From the NCBI GenBank assembly GCA_964035015.1, contig OZ036004.1, positions 9,449,468 to 9,513,467 on the forward strand: a stretch of DNA of 64,000 nt. Direction: 5' to 3'. Of the stretch, positions 63,037 to 64,000 are shown one piece after another. Origin of the DNA: Corallium rubrum. Taxonomy: Eukaryota > Cnidaria > Anthozoa > Scleralcyonacea > Coralliidae. A model generated the notes under the pieces. The model worked only from the letters and a program-made list of their open reading frames with translations, did no database searches and was not told the DNA's origin. The first letter of the stretch is position 1, and each line of letters starts with the position of its first letter. Both the position numbers and the translations under genes were made by a program.

Positions 63037-64000
63037 CTTTGAACGTCCTAACGCGCCTCCCACAAGCTTTCTTTTCCGATTCAAATTGTCTTTTCTGTCA
63101 GGCAACAAATTCCTTCGCTTCCCGAACAATATGGGAAACCTGTTGTCCTTGCTCGCTACTTTAGCTCGAGAATATGTCCTTCAAAAAGTCTATTCACCAT
63201 TTCTGTCTTCTTCTCTCTATCCTGGCACTTGTTCGTGGAAATTTCGATTGTTTTTTCACCCTCTTCGAGCGGAAAATCCAGTGCAATCGAGGACAGGTAT
63301 CGCGAAACGTCGAACACCAAAAACGGCCACTGTCCTATCTGACTCGACGCTGGGCACTGGTGTTTTGTAAAAAAAGGCCGACCGTTCGACACCACAGGCG
63401 GCCGGTGCACTTCTTTAGTCTCCCTAAAAGCAATCAAAAAAATGGAAGTCATGCGATAAAATATATTATGAATATGTGAGGCAGGGAATCCAGCAACAAG
63501 TACAAAGAGAAAACCGAGTGATGTCTGCGCTTCGGTTTTCCTCGAGCCGGGATTGCAAGTTCTGTGCCCCAAATCACGCCCAATCATAGCTCTCTGGTTG
63601 TTTTTAACCGCTAGAGTTCGGTGTGTTCACGGTTTTGGTGAACAAATGCGAAGACCCGTACGCTCAGTGACCCAACGGGATATTGGTTGTAGAGGTGCTG
63701 GTTGGGATTAAAATGCGCATAAATCGAATGCCTCATTGATTACATAGCTCAAAATACGAAGAAAACACAACGGTAGAATATCTCGAGAAATTTCACCAGA
63801 ACTGCTTTAGGACCACGGCATAAAATTGCTTCGAGCAGGCAACTCCCACTTAATAAAGCGATTATCGATAATATCTATGCATGCCCCTATGCCTTGTCGC
63901 GGAAACGAAATCGGTCGAACTGGTCGGTCGGTTATACGCTAATTAGCAACTCAGTTACAAACTTTGTAATAATTGTAATATTTCATAAATACATACTTAT
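63037..64000. other. Upstream region of the GPCR gene
   Basis: 5' flank of the receptor. No neighbouring exon recognised; any promoter or 5' untranslated exon would lie here. Confidence 0.4.

Noticed and set aside
63037-63129. N-terminal extension of the GPCR
   Set aside because: The frame is open but contains no ATG; the first ATG at 63036 gives a normal glycosylated N-terminus.

Overview
This is a eukaryotic, metazoan window with few genes and many repeats. The small-exon genes, AT-dinucleotide blocks, 5S-rRNA-derived and tRNA-derived SINEs, abundant foldback MITEs and a tyrosine-recombinase retroelement suggest a cnidarian, probably an anthozoan (coral or anemone). No marker gene fixes the species.

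The left 37 kb is a head-to-tail array of three minus-strand paralogous genes. I assembled each from GT-AG-bounded exons: gene C (1772-12414, 252 aa), gene B (19790-26639, 294 aa) and gene A (29224-37150, 271 aa). All have five exons with intron phases 0-0-1-0. They encode four-transmembrane proteins with an invariant Trp/Cys pattern in the second extracellular loop and a different cytoplasmic tail on the last exon. The topology, the Y-W-x-G motif before helix 2 and the loop cysteines look most like the CD20-like superfamily (MS4A / FAM189-ENTREP). Ligands and partners cannot be read from sequence.

The introns and intergenic gaps are packed with foldback MITEs. Many resemble PIF/Harbinger MITEs, with 3-bp TTA/TAA-like target duplications and ends related to GGCCCTGTTTACA. 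There are also 101-bp mini-elements with a palindromic core, SINEs, a 12-copy minisatellite (13.2-15.2 kb), a triplet array and a 1-kb polypurine tract (both inside gene B introns), and (TA)n blocks. From 37 to 53 kb I see no host gene: nested MITEs, SINEs, a 1.3-kb TTAGGA/TTAACA satellite with a strand switch, and several near-perfect palindromes.

From 53068 to 59873 lies a young, apparently whole Ngaro-type tyrosine-recombinase retrotransposon. It has split direct repeats (A1, B1-A2-B2) and SGNH hydrolase, gag-like, RT-RNase H and YR reading frames. Between its first two frames is an array of about 13 small hairpins in which the stems vary but pairing is kept.

The right end carries an intact single-exon class A GPCR (minus strand, 61723-63036) with atypical landmark residues.

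The strongest candidates for something undescribed are the three-gene 4TM array with its shared loop signature and swapped tails, the covarying hairpin array in the Ngaro element, and the MITE families that keep short ends and target choice but replace their stems.
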